The notes: generated by a model not told the origin, from the sequence alone. Positions 30,414-40,080 are shown, numbered from the stretch's first letter. The stretch is DNA of 52,110 nucleotides from Pseudomonas parasichuanensis (GCF_021601385.1 NZ_BQHO01000037.1:1-52110); one strand, 5' to 3'. Translations and numbers: made by a program.

Positions 30414-33400
30414 GCATGGTTCTCCAGCGGCAGTGCGCGCTCGGCCTTGCGGGCCTGGCGACGCTCGACGAAGCGGCGGATCAGGAAGAAGAACACCGGG
30501 GTCAGGAACAGGCCGAACACAGTCACGCCGATCATCCCCGAGAACACCGCAACACCCATGGCGTGACGCATTTCCGAGCCGGCACCGGAGCTGAACACCA
30601 GCGGCACCACACCCATGATGAAGGCGATCGAGGTCATCAGGATCGGCCGCAGACGCAGGCGGCAGGCTTCCAGTACCGCGGCCAGCGGGTCGAGGCCCTT
30701 GGCCTGTTCATCCTTGGCGAACTCGACGATCAGGATCGCGTTCTTGCACGCCAGGCCCACCAGTACGATCAAGCCGATCTGGGTGAAGATGTTGTTGTCG
30801 CCACCGGAGACGATCACGCCGGTGATGGCCGACAGCAGGGTCATCGGCACGATCAGGATCACCGCCAGCGGCAGGCTCCAGCTTTCGTACTGGGCCGCCA
30901 GCACCAGGAACGCCAGCAGCACGCACAGCGGGAACACGAACAGCGCGGTGTTGCCCGAGAGGATCTGCTGGTAGGTCAGGTCGGTCCACTCGAAGGTCAT
31001 GCCGTTGGGCAGCTCTTCCTTGAGCAGCTTCTCGATCGCCGCCTCGGCCTGGCCGGAGCTGTAGCCAGGGGCTGCGGCACCGTTGATCTCGGCGGTGATG
31101 AAGCCGTTGTAGTGCATCACGCGGTCAGGCCCCGAGGTGTCGCTGACCTTGAGGAAGGTCGCCAGCGGGATCATCTCGCCCAGGTTGTTGCGCACCTTCA
31201 GCTGGCCGATCTGCTCGGCATCGAGGCGGAACTGCTGCTCGGCCTGGACGTTGACCTGGTAGGTGCGGCCAAAGCGGTTGAAGTCGTTGGTGTACAGCGA
31301 ACCCAGGTAGACCTGCAGGGTGTCGAAGATATCGGTGATCGCCACGCCGTGGGTCTTGGCCTTTTCGCGGTCGATGGCGGCATCGACCTGGGGCACGTTG
31401 ACCTGGTAGCTGGTGAACAGGCCCGCCAGCTCCGGCACGTTGTGGCTCTTGGCGATGATGTTCTGGGTTTCCTTGTACAGCGCTTCGTAGCCCAGGTTGC
31501 CACGGTCCTCGATCTGCAGGCGGAAGCCGCCGATGGTGCCAAGGCCTTGTACTGGCGGTGGCGGGAAGATCGCGATGTAGGCGTCCTGGATATCGGCGAA
31601 CTGGGCGTTCAAGGCTGCCGCGATGGCTGCCGCCGACTGGCTCGGGTCCTTGCGCTCGTCAAACGGCTTGAGCGGGGTGAACACGATGCCGCTGTTGGGG
31701 CTGTTGGTGAAACCGTTGATCGACAGGCCTGGGAAGGCCACGGAGTCGGCCACGCCCGGTTGCTTGAGGGCGATCTCGCTCATGCGCTTGATCACAGCCT
31801 CGGTGCGGTCGAGGCTGGCCGCGTCCGGCAGCTGGGCGAAGGCCACCAGGTACTGCTTGTCCTGGGCCGGGACGAAGCCGGTCGGGGTGGTCGAGAAGCC
31901 CAGGTAGGTCAGGCCCATGAGGCCTGCGTAGACGAACAGGGCGATGCCGCTGGAGCGGATGACCCGGCGCACGCCACCGACATAGCCGTGGCTGGCGCGG
32001 TCGAAGAAGCGGTTGAACGGGGCGAACAGCCAGCTGCCCAGCAGTTTTTCCAGGAACCGCGAGAAACGGTCCTTGGGTGCGTGGTGGTCCTTGAGCAGCA
32101 CGGCGGCCAGGGCCGGCGACAGGGTCAGCGAGTTGAACGCCGAGATCACGGTGGAGATGGCGATGGTCAGGGCGAACTGCTTGTAGAACTGCCCGGTAAG
32201 GCCCGAGATGAACGCCGCTGGCACGAACACGGCGCACAGCACCAGCGCCGTGGCGATGATCGGCCCGGTCACTTCGCTCATGGCTTTTTGCGTGGCTTCG
32301 AGTGGTTTGAGGCCCAGCCCGATGTTCCGTTCGACGTTTTCCACCACCACGATGGCGTCGTCCACCACGATACCGATGGCCAGCACCAGCCCGAACAGCG
32401 ACAGCGCGTTGAGCGAGAAGCCGAACAGGTGCATCACCGCGAAGGTGCCGATCAGCGACACCGGCACGGCCAGCAGCGGGATGATCGAGGCGCGCCAGGT
32501 CTGCAGGAACAGAATGACGACCAGCACTACCAGGATCAGCGCTTCGAACAGGGTGTGCACCACCGCTTCGATGGAGCCACGGACGAACACCGTCGGGTCA
32601 TAGACGATGCTGTAGTCCATGCCTTCGGGGAAGTCTTTCTTCAGCTCGGCCATCTTCGCCCGCACTTCGTCGGAGATCTCGATGGCATTGGAGCCCGGGC
32701 GCTGGAAGATCGGGATGGCCACGGCCGGCTGGTTGTTCAGCAGCGAGCGCAGGGCGTACTGGCTGGAGCCGAGCTCGACCCGGGCGATGTCCTTCAGGCG
32801 CGTGATTTCGCCGTCGGCGCCTGCGCGGATGATGATGTTTTCGAACTCTTCCTCGTTGACCAGGCGGCCCTGGGTGTTGATCGACAGCTGGAAGCTGGTG
32901 GAACCGGGGGCGGGCGGGGCGCCCAGCTGGCCGGCGGCGACCTGGCGGTTCTGTTCGCGGATCGCGGCCACCACGTCGCTGGCGGTCAGGTTGCGTGAAG
33001 CGGTCTTGTTCGGGTCGAGCCATACCCGCAGCGAGTAGTCGCCCATGCCGAACAGCTGCACGTCACCCACGCCGCCCAGGCGAGCCAGCTCGTCCTTGAT
33101 GTTGAGGATGGCGTAGTTGGACAGGTAGAGCATGTCGTAGCGGTTATCCGGCGAGGTCAGGTGCACGACCATGGTCAGGTCGGGCGAGGCCTTGTCGACG
33201 GTGATACCGATACGCGTCACTTCCTCCGGCAGCTTGGGCTGGGTACGGGTCACGCGGTTCTGCACCTGCACCTGGGCGTTGTCCAGGTCGGTGCCCAGGG
33301 CGAAGGTGATGGTCAGGGTGAGCTTGCCGTCGGCGGTGGACTGCGAGGACATGTAGAGCATGTTCTCGACACCGGTGATGGCCTGCTCCAGCGGTGCGGC

Positions 33401-33589
33401 GACGGTTTCGCCGATCACCTTGGGGTTGGCGCCGGGGAAGTTGGCGCGCACCACCACGGTGGGCGGCACCACTTCGGGGTATTCGCTGATCGGCAGCTGG
33501 AACAGCGAGATCGAGCCCGCGATCAACAGCACCAGCGACAGCACCGCGGCGAAGATCGGCCGGGTAATGAAGAATTTCGAGAAGTTCAT
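30410..33589 (-). CDS. mexF: RND multidrug efflux transporter MexF
   Basis: Inner-membrane proton-driven HAE1 pump of 1059 residues. It starts MNFSKFFITRPIFAAVLSL, followed by the long periplasmic loops, twelve transmembrane helices and the helix-4 motif GIVVDDAIVVVENVERN. It closely resembles P. aeruginosa MexF as I remember it over the N-terminal 250 residues. The family exports chloramphenicol, fluoroquinolones, trimethoprim and signalling molecules. It is 12 bp downstream of mexE. Confidence 0.95.
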   Translation of the reverse strand: MNFSKFFITRPIFAAVLSLVLLIAGSISLFQLPISEYPEVVPPTVVVRANFPGANPKVIGETVAAPLEQAITGVENMLYMSSQSTADGKLTLTITFALGTDLDNAQVQVQNRVTRTQPKLPEEVTRIGITVDKASPDLTMVVHLTSPDNRYDMLYLSNYAILNIKDELARLGGVGDVQLFGMGDYSLRVWLDPNKTASRNLTASDVVAAIREQNRQVAAGQLGAPPAPGSTSFQLSINTQGRLVNEEEFENIIIRAGADGEITRLKDIARVELGSSQYALRSLLNNQPAVAIPIFQRPGSNAIEISDEVRAKMAELKKDFPEGMDYSIVYDPTVFVRGSIEAVVHTLFEALILVVLVVILFLQTWRASIIPLLAVPVSLIGTFAVMHLFGFSLNALSLFGLVLAIGIVVDDAIVVVENVERNIGLGLKPLEATQKAMSEVTGPIIATALVLCAVFVPAAFISGLTGQFYKQFALTIAISTVISAFNSLTLSPALAAVLLKDHHAPKDRFSRFLEKLLGSWLFAPFNRFFDRASHGYVGGVRRVIRSSGIALFVYAGLMGLTYLGFSTTPTGFVPAQDKQYLVAFAQLPDAASLDRTEAVIKRMSEIALKQPGVADSVAFPGLSINGFTNSPNSGIVFTPLKPFDERKDPSQSAAAIAAALNAQFADIQDAYIAIFPPPPVQGLGTIGGFRLQIEDRGNLGYEALYKETQNIIAKSHNVPELAGLFTSYQVNVPQVDAAIDREKAKTHGVAITDIFDTLQVYLGSLYTNDFNRFGRTYQVNVQAEQQFRLDAEQIGQLKVRNNLGEMIPLATFLKVSDTSGPDRVMHYNGFITAEINGAAAPGYSSGQAEAAIEKLLKEELPNGMTFEWTDLTYQQILSGNTALFVFPLCVLLAFLVLAAQYESWSLPLAVILIVPMTLLSAITGVIVSGGDNNIFTQIGLIVLVGLACKNAILIVEFAKDEQAKGLDPLAAVLEACRLRLRPILMTSIAFIMGVVPLVFSSGAGSEMRHAMGVAVFSGMIGVTVFGLFLTPVFFFLIRRFVERRQARKAERALPLENHA

Positions 33590-33601
33590 CGGTGTTGTCC
33601 C

Positions 33602-34843
33602 TTAACCGCGTGGCGCTTGGGCGCTGGCGACTTTGACGTTGGCACCCGCTACCTTCGGCGCCGGGTTGCTGGCCTCCAGGGCCTGGCGCTGCTGGGCGAG
33701 GGCGGCGAGGGTCTGTTCGCTGGCCATCTGGGTTTCTTCCGGGGTGACGGGCGAGCCAGGCCGCACGCGCTGCAGGCCCTTGACCACGATACGGTCGTCC
33801 TTGCCCAGGCCGCTGCGCACGATGCGCAGGCCTTCGAGCTTGGGCCCCAGTTCCACGGCGCGGTAGGCGGCCTTGTTGTCCTTGTCCATGACCAGCACGA
33901 ATTTCTTGCCAAGGTCGGTGCCGACTGCTTCGTCGTTGATCAGCACGGCGTCGTACTGGGCGCTGCCGACCAGCTTCAGGCGCGCGTACAGGCCGGGGGT
34001 GAACTGGCCGTCGCGGTTGTCGAACACGGCGCGGCCACGGATGGTGCCGGTGCGCGGGTTGACCTGGTTGTCGACGAAGTTCATCTGGCCCAGGTGCGGG
34101 TTGCCGGTTTCGTTGGTCAGGCCCAGGTACACCGGGGTGCTCTGGCCGCGCTGGCCGTCACGCGCCAGCTGGGTGTACTTGAGGTACACGCGCTCGTCGG
34201 CGTCGAAGTAGGCGTACACCTTGTCGGTGGAGACCACGCTGGTCAGCGGGGTGACATCGGCGCTGACGATGTTGCCGGCGGTGAACTGGGCGCGGCTGAC
34301 GCGGCCGCTGATCGGTGCGGTGACGCGGGTGAAGCTCAGGTTCAGGCGGGCCAGGTCCAGTTGTGCCTGGATCGCATCGACCCCGGCACGGGCTTCGGCG
34401 GCGGCGCTGCTGCGCGACTCGGCAAGCTCGGCGGAGATCGCGTTGCTGTCGCGCAGGCGCTCGCCACGGCGGGCTTCGTTGGCGCTGCGGATGGCGGTGG
34501 CCTTGGCCTGTTGCACCTGGGCTTCGAGGCGGCGCACTTCAGCCTGGAACGGGCGTGGGTCGATCTGGAACAGCAGGTCGCCTTTCTTTACCTGGGCGCC
34601 TTCGGTGAAGGCCACCAGGTCGATCTGGCCAGAGACCCGTGGGCGCACCTCGACGGTTTCCGGCGCTTCCAGGCGGCCGGTGAACTCGTCCCATTCGTTG
34701 ATCGGCTGCTCGATCACCTTGGCGACGCTGACCTTGGGCGCGGCGGGAGCCTGCATGGCGTCTGGGGTGCGGCCACAGGCGCTGAGCACCACCACTGCCA
34801 GGGCAGCGAGGGGGAAGCGCAAGGGTTTGAGTGAGTGATCCAT
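33602..34843 (-). CDS. mexE: RND periplasmic adaptor MexE
   Basis: Membrane-fusion lipoprotein linking MexF to OprN, 413 residues. A lipobox VVVLSACGRT is followed by lipoyl and alpha-hairpin segments (VRPRVSGQIDLVAFTEGAQV, then the QAEVRRLEAQVQQAKA coiled-coil) and a beta-barrel region. ATG 34843 has GGAG at six bases; the frame extends upstream to 34972 with non-family residues. The promoter region may hold a LysR/MexT-like box at 34919-34942. Confidence 0.94.
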   Translation of the reverse strand: MDHSLKPLRFPLAALAVVVLSACGRTPDAMQAPAAPKVSVAKVIEQPINEWDEFTGRLEAPETVEVRPRVSGQIDLVAFTEGAQVKKGDLLFQIDPRPFQAEVRRLEAQVQQAKATAIRSANEARRGERLRDSNAISAELAESRSSAAAEARAGVDAIQAQLDLARLNLSFTRVTAPISGRVSRAQFTAGNIVSADVTPLTSVVSTDKVYAYFDADERVYLKYTQLARDGQRGQSTPVYLGLTNETGNPHLGQMNFVDNQVNPRTGTIRGRAVFDNRDGQFTPGLYARLKLVGSAQYDAVLINDEAVGTDLGKKFVLVMDKDNKAAYRAVELGPKLEGLRIVRSGLGKDDRIVVKGLQRVRPGSPVTPEETQMASEQTLAALAQQRQALEASNPAPKVAGANVKVASAQAPRG

Positions 34844-34918
34844 GGAGTACTCCGCCAATGTATTAGTAGTGGGCGGAGTGTGAGTGCGTTGCGCGCGACG
34901 CACGAATCGAATGCAGCG

Positions 34919-34942
34919 AAGGTTATTATCACGGGCAATGAT
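34919..34942 (-). promoter_or_regulatory. Candidate LysR/MexT-like nod box upstream of mexE
   Basis: On the reverse strand the segment contains ATC-N9-GAT, the LysR nod-box core, with an ATCA start and an ACCTT at the position where MexT boxes have ACYAT. It lies 76 bases upstream of the mexE ATG. The match to the MexT consensus I remember is only partial (about 11 of 15 fixed positions) and no mexT gene is in the window. Confidence 0.3.
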
Positions 34943-35010
34943 ATGACGTTCGTCAGTATCGATATGGGGCATGATTGCCTGTGCCCGGCAAGTATCGCTT
35001 GCTCCGGCCT

Positions 35011-35094
35011 CATCGCTGGCAAGCCAGCTCCCACAGGGACGGCGCTGGCCATGAGGATGGCGCGGTACATGTGGGAGCCGGCTTGCCGGCGATG
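35011..35094. repeat. REP pair in the mexE-MFS gap
   Basis: CATCGCTGGCAAGCCAGCTC starts at 35011 and an inverted GTGGGAGCCGGCTTGCCGGC unit runs 35071-35094. It lies in the 303-bp divergent gap between mexE and the MFS gene, unusual for a REP because it sits between two promoters. Nothing else is recognised in the gap beyond the candidate nod box. Confidence 0.75.
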
Positions 35095-35146
35095 AAGGTG
35101 ACGCCGTCGTAGAAGTCGCTCAACCCTGTTTCAACAAGGTCCCGTT

Positions 35147-36328
35147 GTGAATTCCACTGTTCGCGTTCCCTCCAACCTTTCCATCATCTGGCTCGGCGTA
35201 CTGCAGATCCTGGTCTGGGGCGGCTCGTTCTTCCTGATGGCGGTGATGGCCGCGCCGATCAGCCGCGATACCGGCTGGCCCAGCCAGTGGGTGTACGGCG
35301 CGCTGTCGCTGAGCCTGTTGGTCTCGGCATTGCTGGCGCCGTTGTCCAGCCGACTGATCGCCCGATACGGCGGGCGCCCGCAGCTGGCCGCCAGCGGCGC
35401 GGTGGTGGCGCTGGGGCTGCTGTTGATGGCCGCCAGCCACAGCCTGGGGGTGTTCCTGCTGGCCTGGGCGGTAATCGGCGTGGGCATGGCCATGGGCTTG
35501 TACGAGGCGCTGTTCGCCACCCTTGGGGGGCTGTACGCCGGAGGCGCGGGTCGGGCGATCACCGGGGTGACGCTGATTGCAGGTTTTGCCTCGACGCTGT
35601 CCTGGCCCACCGTGGCGCTACTGATTGAACAGCTGGGCTGGCGCCAGGCCTGCGTGCTGTATGCCGTGGTGCTGTTGCTGGTGGTGGCGCCGCTGTACTG
35701 GAAAGTACTGCCGCCCGGCGGCCAGCTTGTCGGGCACAAGGCACAGGCAGGCGAGGCGGGCGAGGGTATCGATCGGTGGTTATACCTGTTGCTGACGACG
35801 ATCTTCGCCATCGGCGCGATCATCATGACGGCGATTGCCGTGCAACTGGTTTCGGTATTGCAGGGCATGGGGCATTCGCTGGCGGCGGCCATTGGCCTGG
35901 CGGCGATGCTCGGGCCTAGCCAGGTGGCCTCGCGGGTGCTGCAGATCCTGGTGGGTAAGCGCCATCCGGTGTGGACGGCGTTGGCCTGGACCAGCCTGGT
36001 GCTGGCGGGGCTGTTGCTGGTGACCTTCGCCCCGGCGGCGACGGCAATCGGCCTGCTGGTTTTCGGTTGCGGCAACGGCTTGCGGGCCATCGTGCGTGGC
36101 CTGTTGCCGCTGGCGATGCTGCCGCCAGCGCAATACGTGCTGCTGATGGGGCGCATGTCGCGGCCGGCGTTGATCGGCCAGGCGTTGACGCCGTTGGTGG
36201 GCGGTTACCTGTTCGAGCACCTGGGGGCGTATGGGGTGTTGTATAGCCTGATCGGGTTGGCGCTGGTGAATCTGTTGCTGGTTGGGCAGGTGCTTCGCCG
36301 GGTGCGGGCAGGGGCGCGGTCTGTGTAG
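35147..36328 (+). CDS. Major facilitator superfamily transporter
   Basis: Inner-membrane MFS permease of 393 residues with about twelve helices. The loop between helices 2 and 3 reads SRLIARYGGRPQ, the MFS signature region. The start is GTG at 35147 with AAGG upstream. Substrate is unknown; the divergent neighbour is the mexEF-oprN pump, but shared control is not shown. The TAG stop (36326-36328) lies inside a REP arm. Confidence 0.9.
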   Translation: MNSTVRVPSNLSIIWLGVLQILVWGGSFFLMAVMAAPISRDTGWPSQWVYGALSLSLLVSALLAPLSSRLIARYGGRPQLAASGAVVALGLLLMAASHSLGVFLLAWAVIGVGMAMGLYEALFATLGGLYAGGAGRAITGVTLIAGFASTLSWPTVALLIEQLGWRQACVLYAVVLLLVVAPLYWKVLPPGGQLVGHKAQAGEAGEGIDRWLYLLLTTIFAIGAIIMTAIAVQLVSVLQGMGHSLAAAIGLAAMLGPSQVASRVLQILVGKRHPVWTALAWTSLVLAGLLLVTFAPAATAIGLLVFGCGNGLRAIVRGLLPLAMLPPAQYVLLMGRMSRPALIGQALTPLVGGYLFEHLGAYGVLYSLIGLALVNLLLVGQVLRRVRAGARSV

Positions 36329-36440
36329 GAGCGGCCTTGTGCCGCGAAAGGGCCGCAAAGCGGCCCCAGGATATCAGCTTCACCTCATCGACCGCTGGGA
36401 CCGCTGTGCGGCCCTTTCGCGGCACAAGGCCGCTCCTACA
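36324..36440. repeat. REP pair whose arms contain both convergent stop codons
   Basis: The left arm begins TGTAGGAGCGGCCTTGTGCC at 36324 and the right arm ends GGCCGCTCCTACA at 36440, near-perfect over about 40 bases. The MFS stop (36326-36328) and the reverse-strand kinase stop (36436-36438) are both the TAG of the repeat's own terminal TGTAGGAG. Confidence 0.88.
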
Positions 36441-37824
36441 ACGGCCCTGCCAGCGGGCAGTGCAGCACCAGCCTGGCGCCGCCCAATGGGCTGGCATCCA
36501 CCTGCAGGCCAAACCCGTGCAGGTCGACAATCGCCGCGACTATCGACAGGCCCAGGCCAAAGCCGGCATGGCGATGACCTTCCTCGCTGCGGTAGAAACG
36601 CTTGAGCACCGCTTCGCGTTCGTCGGCTGGAATCCCCGGGCCGGTGTCTTCGACGGCAATCTGCACGCCACGTTCGTCCTGGCTGGCGGCAATCCGCACC
36701 TGGCCACCCTCGGGGGTGAACTTGATGGCATTGCCCACCAGGTTGGCCAGGGCTTCGAACAGCAGCTCGCGGTCGCCATGCAGCGCAGCCAGTTGCGCAG
36801 GTTGTTCAAGGCTCAGGCGAATGCCGACGTCTTCGGCCAGCGGCAGGTAGAAGTCATGCAGTTCTACCAGCAGCGCGTGCGGGTCGAGCTGGACGAAGCC
36901 GGCGCGGCGCTGGCGGTCTTCCAGTTCACTGATGCGCAGCAAGCCACGAAAGCGCGCCATCAGGGTGTCGGTTTCGCCGATCGCCTGGTCCAGCGCCTCG
37001 CCTTCGGGCGAATCGGTGCCGCTCTGCTGGCGGATGCGATAGAGCTGGGCGCGCAGGCGGGTCAGCGGGGTGCGCAGGTCATGGGCGATGTTGTCGCACA
37101 CGCCTTTCACTTCATGCATCAGGCGCTCGATGCGGTCGAGCATGGCGTTGACGATGGCGGCCAGCATGTCCAGTTCGTCGCGGCGGGCTGACAGGGGCAG
37201 GCGGTGGGTGAGGTCGCCGGCCACGATCAGGTCGGCCTGGGCCTGGATCGCGCGGATGCGCTTGAGCGGGCGGCGGCGCAGCAGGTACCAGCCGGCAAAG
37301 CCCGGGATCAGGGTCAGCGAGATGCCCCACAGCAGCGCATGCAGGATGATCCGGGTGACCACGAACAGCGAGCCGTTGTCGCGCACCAGCACCAGCCAGC
37401 GGCCGTCCTGCACCCGGATCGCCACGGCGTCGCAGCTATCGCGCGGCAGGTGTGGGTCGTCGGCGTCGAGGCAGCGCTTGAGCTCATGGATCTTGCCGTC
37501 CAGGCCCAGCTCCGGCGGGATGCTGCGGATGCGCCCGCCAATCGGGTTGAGCTGCGGGTCGAACAGGCCGTAGGCATCGAAGCTGCGTTCCTCGAAGGCC
37601 TGGCTTGCGATCAGCGCGTCGTCCAGCTGCTTGCCGCTCATGTGGGCGAACAGGTGCTGGCGCTGCATCATCGAGTGGCGGGTGAGCTTGTTCAGGTAGC
37701 TGGAGACCTCGAAGTACAGCACCCCCATGAGGATGCTGCTCCAGGCGACGAAGAGGAAGCTGTACAGCGCCAGCAGGCGGCTGGTGGACGAGCTCCAGCC
37801 CTTAGACGGGTTCGGCAATGGCAT
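36436..37824 (-). CDS. Two-component sensor histidine kinase with HAMP domain
   Basis: Inner-membrane sensor of 462 residues. TM1 spans about 16-38, a periplasmic domain runs to about 155, TM2 is about 156-182, then HAMP (RRPLKRIRAIQAQADLI...), HisKA with H248 in DNIAHDLRTPL and HATPase (NLVGNAIKFTPEGG, then GFGLGLSIVAAI). Its start overlaps the cognate regulator gene by 23 bases. The signal is unknown; the periplasmic domain has no recognised motif. Confidence 0.93.
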   Translation of the reverse strand: MPLPNPSKGWSSSTSRLLALYSFLFVAWSSILMGVLYFEVSSYLNKLTRHSMMQRQHLFAHMSGKQLDDALIASQAFEERSFDAYGLFDPQLNPIGGRIRSIPPELGLDGKIHELKRCLDADDPHLPRDSCDAVAIRVQDGRWLVLVRDNGSLFVVTRIILHALLWGISLTLIPGFAGWYLLRRRPLKRIRAIQAQADLIVAGDLTHRLPLSARRDELDMLAAIVNAMLDRIERLMHEVKGVCDNIAHDLRTPLTRLRAQLYRIRQQSGTDSPEGEALDQAIGETDTLMARFRGLLRISELEDRQRRAGFVQLDPHALLVELHDFYLPLAEDVGIRLSLEQPAQLAALHGDRELLFEALANLVGNAIKFTPEGGQVRIAASQDERGVQIAVEDTGPGIPADEREAVLKRFYRSEEGHRHAGFGLGLSIVAAIVDLHGFGLQVDASPLGGARLVLHCPLAGPL

Positions 37825-38482
37825 AGCCGGAGCCCCGCACGGTACGGATCAGCGGGGTCTGGCCGGGGGAGTCGATCTTCTTGCGCAGGCGGCCGATGTG
37901 CACGTCGATCAGGTTGGTGCCCGGGTCGAAATGGTAACCCCAGACTTCCTCGAAGATCATCATCCGGGTGATCACCTGGCCGGCATGGCGCATCAGGTAT
38001 TCCAGCAGCTTGTATTCGGTGGGCAGCAGGTTCAGCGCCTGCTCGCCACGGCGCGCTTCATGGCTGATCAGGTCCAGCTCCAGGTCAGCGACCTGCAGGC
38101 GGGTCTGGGTCATGGGCGTGCTGTTGCGGCGCAGCAGCACTTCGACACGGGCGGCCATCTCGTCGGAAGCGAAGGGTTTGGTCAGGTAGTCGTCACCGCC
38201 GGCACGCAGGCCGCGCACCCGCTCGTCGACATCGGACAAGGCGCTGATCATCAGGATGGGGGTGGCGATCTTCAGGTTGCGCAGGGTGGTGACGATGGTC
38301 AGGCCGTCCACCTCCGGCAGCATGCGGTCCAGGGTGATCAGGTCGTAGCCCCCGGCGATGGCTTTGGCCAGGCCTTCGCGGCCATTGTCGGCCCAGTCCA
38401 CGTCAAGGCCGTGGCTGGAGAGTTCGGCGACGATTTCCTGGCCGGTGACGGCGTCGTCTTCAATGGTCAGTACGCGTGGCAT
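37802..38482 (-). CDS. OmpR-family response regulator
   Basis: DNA-binding regulator of 226 residues. The receiver has the VLTIEDD pocket and D52 in ITLDRMLPEVDG. A winged-helix output domain follows (LLPTEYKLLEYLMRHAGQV, then IDVHIGRLRKKID, and VRGSGYAI). ATG 38482 follows AGGA. It is cotranscribed with the overlapping sensor kinase gene. Targets may include the adjacent transporters, but this is inference from position. Confidence 0.95.
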   Translation of the reverse strand: MPRVLTIEDDAVTGQEIVAELSSHGLDVDWADNGREGLAKAIAGGYDLITLDRMLPEVDGLTIVTTLRNLKIATPILMISALSDVDERVRGLRAGGDDYLTKPFASDEMAARVEVLLRRNSTPMTQTRLQVADLELDLISHEARRGEQALNLLPTEYKLLEYLMRHAGQVITRMMIFEEVWGYHFDPGTNLIDVHIGRLRKKIDSPGQTPLIRTVRGSGYAIAEPV

Positions 38483-38585
38483 GCGGGTTCCTGGGCGCAA
38501 AGGGGATGACTGATTGTGCCAAAGAATAGACAAACGGCGATTTAAGAAAAATTCATCTGCGCCAGGGAACCTGGCCTGAAAGCAG

Positions 38586-38609
38586 CCGGGGCCGCTTGCG
38601 CGGCCCCGG
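38586..38609 (-). terminator. Hairpin terminator after ppnN
   Basis: CCGGGGCCGC (38586-38595) pairs perfectly with GCGGCCCCGG (38600-38609) around a four-base loop. It lies just past the ppnN stop and before the two-component operon. The T-tract on the reverse strand is poor (GCTTTC). Confidence 0.65.
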
Positions 38610-38615
38610 TTGTTT

Positions 38616-39989
38616 TCAGCTCACCACCTGGTAGCACGGCACATAGGCCGCGCCGCCCGGCAGCTTCATGCGGTGCTGGTCGACGAATGCCTGCAGCAGG
38701 CGGCCCAGCGGGTCGAGGATCGCCGCGTCGCCGCGGATCTGGTACGGCCCGTGTTCTTCGATCAGGCGGATGCCCTTGTCCTTGACGTTGCCGGCGACGA
38801 TGCCGGAGAACGCCCGGCGCAGGTTGGCGGCCAGCTCATGGGGCGGCAGGTCGCGGCGCAGGGCCAGGTTGGCCATGTTTTCGTGGGTGGGGTCGAACGG
38901 ATGCTGGAAGCCTTCGGCGATCTTCAGCAGCCAGTTGAAGTGGAACGCATCGTTGCGCTCGCGGCGGAACTGCTTGACCGCCTTGAGCCCCTCGACCATC
39001 TGCCGGGCCACTTCGGCCGGGTCGTCGATGATGATCTGGTAGTGGCGCTGCGCGGCCTCGCCGAGGGTGGCGCCGACGAAGGCGTGCAGTTGCAGCAGGA
39101 ACGCCTCGGCGCTGCGCGGCCCGGTGAGGATGACCGGGAAGGGCAGCTCGTGGTTGTCCGGGTGCATGAGGATGCCGAGCAGGTAGAGGAACTCCTCGGC
39201 GGTGCCGGCGCCGCCGGGGAAGATGATGATGCCGTGGCCGACGCGGACGAAGGCTTCAAGGCGCTTCTCGATGTCTGGCAGGATCACCAGCTCGTTGACG
39301 ATCGGGTTGGGCGCCTCGGCGGCGATGATGCCCGGTTCGGTCAGGCCCAGGTAACGGCTGCCGTGCATGCGCTGCTTGGCGTGGGCGATGGTCGCGCCCT
39401 TCATCGGGCCTTTCATCACGCCTGGGCCGCAACCGGTGCAAACGTCGAGTTTGCGCAGGCCCAGCTCGTGGCCGACCTTCTTGGTGTACTGGTATTCCTC
39501 GCTGCTGATCGAGTGGCCGCCCCAGCACACGACCATTTTCGGCTCGACGCCGGGGCGCAGGGTGCGGGCGTTGCGCAGCAGGTGGAAGACGTAATCGGTG
39601 AGGCCTTGGGAGCTCTCCAGGTCAATGCGCTGGCTGGCCAGCTCGCTTTCGGTGTAGACGATGTCGCGCAGGGCGCTGAACAGCATTTCGCGGGTGCTGG
39701 CGATCATCTCGCCATCGACGAAGGCATCGGCCGGGGCGTTGAGCAGCTCGAGGCGTACGCCGCGGTCCTGTTGGTGAATGCGCACCTCGAAGTCCTTGTA
39801 GGCCTCGAGGATGGTCTTGGCATTGTCGACATGGGCGCCGGTGTTGAGGATTGCCAGGGCGCACTGGCGGAACAGGGTGTAGAGGCTGCCGGTACCGACT
39901 TCGCTCAGTTGCTGGACTTCACGTTGCGACAGGGTCTCCAGGCTGCCTTTGGGGCTGACGGAGGCGTTGATGACATTGCGTTGGGGCAT
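38616..39989 (-). CDS. ppnN: Pyrimidine/purine nucleotide 5'-monophosphate nucleosidase PpnN (YgdH/LOG family)
   Basis: Cytoplasmic enzyme that splits nucleoside monophosphates to base and ribose 5-phosphate, of 457 residues, as in enterobacterial PpnN. The N-terminal extension typical of PpnN precedes the LOG domain. The catalytic motif is IIFPGGAGTAEEFLYLLG near residue 260. The GCGPGVMKGPMKGA stretch, also typical, precedes it. In E. coli the enzyme is ppGpp-regulated; whether that holds here is not visible. ATG 39989 is the family start. Confidence 0.93.
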   Translation of the reverse strand: MPQRNVINASVSPKGSLETLSQREVQQLSEVGTGSLYTLFRQCALAILNTGAHVDNAKTILEAYKDFEVRIHQQDRGVRLELLNAPADAFVDGEMIASTREMLFSALRDIVYTESELASQRIDLESSQGLTDYVFHLLRNARTLRPGVEPKMVVCWGGHSISSEEYQYTKKVGHELGLRKLDVCTGCGPGVMKGPMKGATIAHAKQRMHGSRYLGLTEPGIIAAEAPNPIVNELVILPDIEKRLEAFVRVGHGIIIFPGGAGTAEEFLYLLGILMHPDNHELPFPVILTGPRSAEAFLLQLHAFVGATLGEAAQRHYQIIIDDPAEVARQMVEGLKAVKQFRRERNDAFHFNWLLKIAEGFQHPFDPTHENMANLALRRDLPPHELAANLRRAFSGIVAGNVKDKGIRLIEEHGPYQIRGDAAILDPLGRLLQAFVDQHRMKLPGGAAYVPCYQVVS

Positions 39990-40080
39990 CTAAGTCTTTC
40001 CTGTGCGGGTAAAACATCCTTCTTGGACAACACCATACAAGCAAATGTGCGGGGTAACGAGGGGGGCAGTGAAAAAGGCC

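Noticed and set aside
30416-34834. Forward frames of 860 and 557 aa opposite mexF and mexE
   Set aside because: Shadows of mexF/mexE, which are recognised along their whole length.
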